This document shows positions 5,560-6,741 of a stretch of DNA of 6,741 nt, piece after piece (position 1 is the first letter of the stretch; each line of letters opens with the position of its first letter). The position numbers were made by a program, and so were the translations under genes. The notes under the pieces were generated by a model that was given only the letters and a program-made list of their open reading frames with translations, was not told the origin of the DNA and ran no database searches. The stretch covers positions 1 through 6,741 of the forward strand of contig PCYG01000044.1 of the NCBI GenBank assembly GCA_002763025.1, written 5' to 3'. Origin of the DNA: Candidatus Woesearchaeota archaeon CG10_big_fil_rev_8_21_14_0_10_32_24. GTDB taxonomy: Archaea; Nanobdellota; Nanobdellia; Woesearchaeales; GW2011-AR9.

Positions 5560-6552
5560 TTATTCAACCTTTTCTAATCGTGCAATTTCTTCTTGAGCAT
5601 CTGCTTTTTCAACCATTTGTACATTAAACTCTAACCGATTAAACATGTCATTCATTTTCACACGCCCCATTAATTTGAATTGCTCACCAAACAATGAAGT
5701 TTTTACTTCTTCAAACTTTGCAGGATTCTCTTTATAGACCCCCATATCTGTTTCTTCTTTATTCAGAAGATTATTTGTTTGATTTTTCCAAAAGATTCCT
5801 CGAATATTACCTGTACCATCATCTACAACCAAATTCATCACATAAGATAATAAAGGCTTAACTTCTCCATGGGTTTCACACGTATATGCACCTGCAGATT
5901 CACGCACACGTTTATTACATTCAGAACATACTTCAAAAAATCGTGGATCAAAAACTTGAACGACTGTACCTAAAATTTCAACACCTTCTTCCCCACCTTG
6001 TAACTCTTCAATAGATTTTCGTGCAAATGTTGTCATTGCTTGACGTACATTTTCTATAACCACACCTTCGGGGTTTACTTCAATTTCACCATTGTTTCCT
6101 AAATGAACTTCTTTTCCACCTTTATTTTCACGCACGTATGCATTTTTGATTATAAGAATATCATGTTCATTTACCTGTTCAAGTAAATCTACTTGCTCAT
6201 TCCAAAAGACAACTCTGATGGTAGAGGTTTCATCACCTAACACTAAAGAACATACCTTTCCCATGGATTCTCCTTTTGCAAATTCACGCGTTTCAAATTT
6301 CCTTACAACTTTTCCAACAGTTGTCACAGATTTCATACCAGCATAAATATCCTTAATTTTTAATTTTTCTTCAGTAGATTGCGTTAATTGAATGCCCAGC
6401 TCATTTGCAATAATATGGGCTGCACCCTCTTCACTAATTAAACCAGAAAGTTCGCTAATTTTTGATTTTATTTTAATCTCTAGTTCTGTTGCAGAAATTT
6501 TGCCACTTTCGGCAATTTTTTGTTTTAATTCAGATAATGGAATTTTATACAT
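5560..6552 (-). CDS. rpa: Replication protein A (RPA), single-subunit ssDNA-binding protein with two OB folds and a zinc finger
   Basis: RPA coats and protects ssDNA during replication, repair and recombination and hands it to RadA. With the start at 6552 it has 330 aa. Residues 1-60 form an N-terminal helical domain (ISEEGAAHIIANELGI, 39-54), as in euryarchaeal RPAs. OB fold 1 covers about 66-160, with the beta-strand run TIRVVFWNEQ at 111-120. A second OB region, about 190-315, encloses a zinc-finger motif C209-x2-C212-x12-C225-x2-H228 and has the matching IRGIFWKNQ at 250-258. A GTG nine bases upstream (6561-6559) is in frame, but it overlaps the TGAGGT ribosome-binding site. ATG 6552 has the same 7-nt spacing as the neighbouring genes, so I choose it. 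It lies upstream of the transporter gene, and no strong terminator separates them. Confidence 0.95.
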   Translation of the reverse strand: MYKIPLSELKQKIAESGKISATELEIKIKSKISELSGLISEEGAAHIIANELGIQLTQSTEEKLKIKDIYAGMKSVTTVGKVVRKFETREFAKGESMGKVCSLVLGDETSTIRVVFWNEQVDLLEQVNEHDILIIKNAYVRENKGGKEVHLGNNGEIEVNPEGVVIENVRQAMTTFARKSIEELQGGEEGVEILGTVVQVFDPRFFEVCSECNKRVRESAGAYTCETHGEVKPLLSYVMNLVVDDGTGNIRGIFWKNQTNNLLNKEETDMGVYKENPAKFEEVKTSLFGEQFKLMGRVKMNDMFNRLEFNVQMVEKADAQEEIARLEKVE

Positions 6553-6559
6553 AATAGGC

Positions 6560-6565
6560 ACCTCA
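6560..6565 (-). promoter_or_regulatory. Shine-Dalgarno of rpa that decides the start codon
   Basis: TGAGGT on the - strand is 7 nt before ATG 6552-6550. The alternative in-frame GTG at 6561-6559 lies inside this motif, so it cannot be the start if the motif is used. Confidence 0.8.
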
Positions 6566-6590
6566 CTTACATTTTAAACCAGAAGTATGA

Positions 6591-6598
6591 CTTATAAG
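6591..6598 (-). promoter_or_regulatory. TATA box for rpa
   Basis: CTTATAAG is centred about 43 nt before the rpa ATG. Transcription would begin near 6568, giving a leader of about 16 nt that contains the Shine-Dalgarno. Confidence 0.5.
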
Positions 6599-6647
6599 GT
6601 TTTAGATACTTGACAAGACATTTTGGATTTTTTTAGGAAAAATCAAA

Positions 6648-6673
6648 ACCCCAACCACAGCAAGCTGTGGGGT
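6648..6673. repeat. Inverted repeat, small GC-rich hairpin
   Basis: CCACAG (6655-6660) and CTGTGG (6665-6670) pair across a 4-nt loop, CAAG. Flanking CCCC and GGGG runs (ACCCC and GGGGT as the outer arms) can extend or replace the stem in a slipped form. It lies outside rpa, upstream of its promoter. It could be a transcription-related hairpin or a mobile-element end remnant. Function unknown. Confidence 0.6.
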
Positions 6674-6692
6674 ATGTTTAAGTTAATATTGG

Positions 6693-6734
6693 GTTTTTGG
6701 TGCAAAAAATGAGTCTCATTTTTGCACTAAAAAC
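6693..6734 (+). repeat. Long near-perfect inverted repeat (42-nt hairpin)
   Basis: Arms at 6693-6712 and 6716-6734 pair over about 19 base pairs, with a 3-nt loop (GTC at 6713-6715) and one bulged A. The only non-Watson-Crick pair is G6699 with T6728. It is a G-U wobble in + strand RNA but an A-C mismatch in the opposite RNA, so the + strand transcript folds better. Its centre is the palindrome ATGAG-T-CTCAT. It could be an intergenic structural RNA, a protein-binding site or a terminator for a gene outside the window. Confidence 0.7.
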
Positions 6735-6741
6735 AACTTTG

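Noticed and set aside
6709..6741. Start of a + strand gene (ATG at 6709, open to the edge)
   Set aside because: Only 11 codons are visible and the ATG sits in the apex of the hairpin. Possible, but not supportable as a CDS from this window.
1..6741. CRISPR array, rRNA, defence island or complete mobile element
   Set aside because: I find no regularly spaced direct repeats, rRNA signatures, transposase or integrase; the gene content is housekeeping plus one unusual membrane protein.

Overview
This AT-rich window (roughly two-thirds A+T by eye) is archaeal chromosomal DNA. It encodes a RadA recombinase and a euryarchaeal-style single-subunit RPA with a zinc finger. Its promoters are archaeal: TATA boxes about 26 nt before the start on the + strand genes (leaderless transcripts), and a strong A/TGAGGT Shine-Dalgarno motif on the - strand genes. 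The wording of the RadA HhH and core regions, the small gene sizes and the fusion proteins remind me of DPANN archaea, possibly the Woesearchaeota/Pacearchaeota side. That placement is inferred from memory of family sequences, not from a search.

Layout from left to right. Bases 1-64 (-) hold the N-terminus of a gene leaving the window. A spacer of about 220 nt with a GC-rich island separates it from a divergent + strand gene (284-1303) that fuses a P-loop nucleotide-kinase-like domain to a dCMP deaminase. Next comes a small + strand ORF (1341-1520, 59 aa) with its own TATA box. It converges on radA with only 9 nt between stop codons. radA (1530-2633, -) and an upstream 98-aa small protein gene (2663-2959, -) form a likely operon, read from a promoter in a GC-rich spacer (2960-3171). 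Then comes a 769-aa membrane protein gene (3172-5481, -) and the rpa gene (5560-6552, -). The right edge (6640-6741) carries two adjacent hairpins.

Three genes belong to single-stranded DNA handling and recombination: rpa coats ssDNA, radA forms the strand-exchange filament, and the 98-aa protein is probably co-transcribed with radA. The kinase-deaminase would feed deoxynucleotide metabolism (dCMP to dUMP), a natural neighbour to replication and repair genes.

The standout is the membrane protein. It has a KvAP-like voltage-sensor domain (S1-S4 with a long arginine/lysine ladder), then a complete 12-helix APC-superfamily amino-acid/polyamine transporter, then a soluble C-terminal domain resembling a methyltransferase Rossmann fold that has lost its glycine-rich SAM loop. 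A voltage sensor attached to a secondary transporter instead of an ion pore would be an unusual and potentially undescribed architecture.
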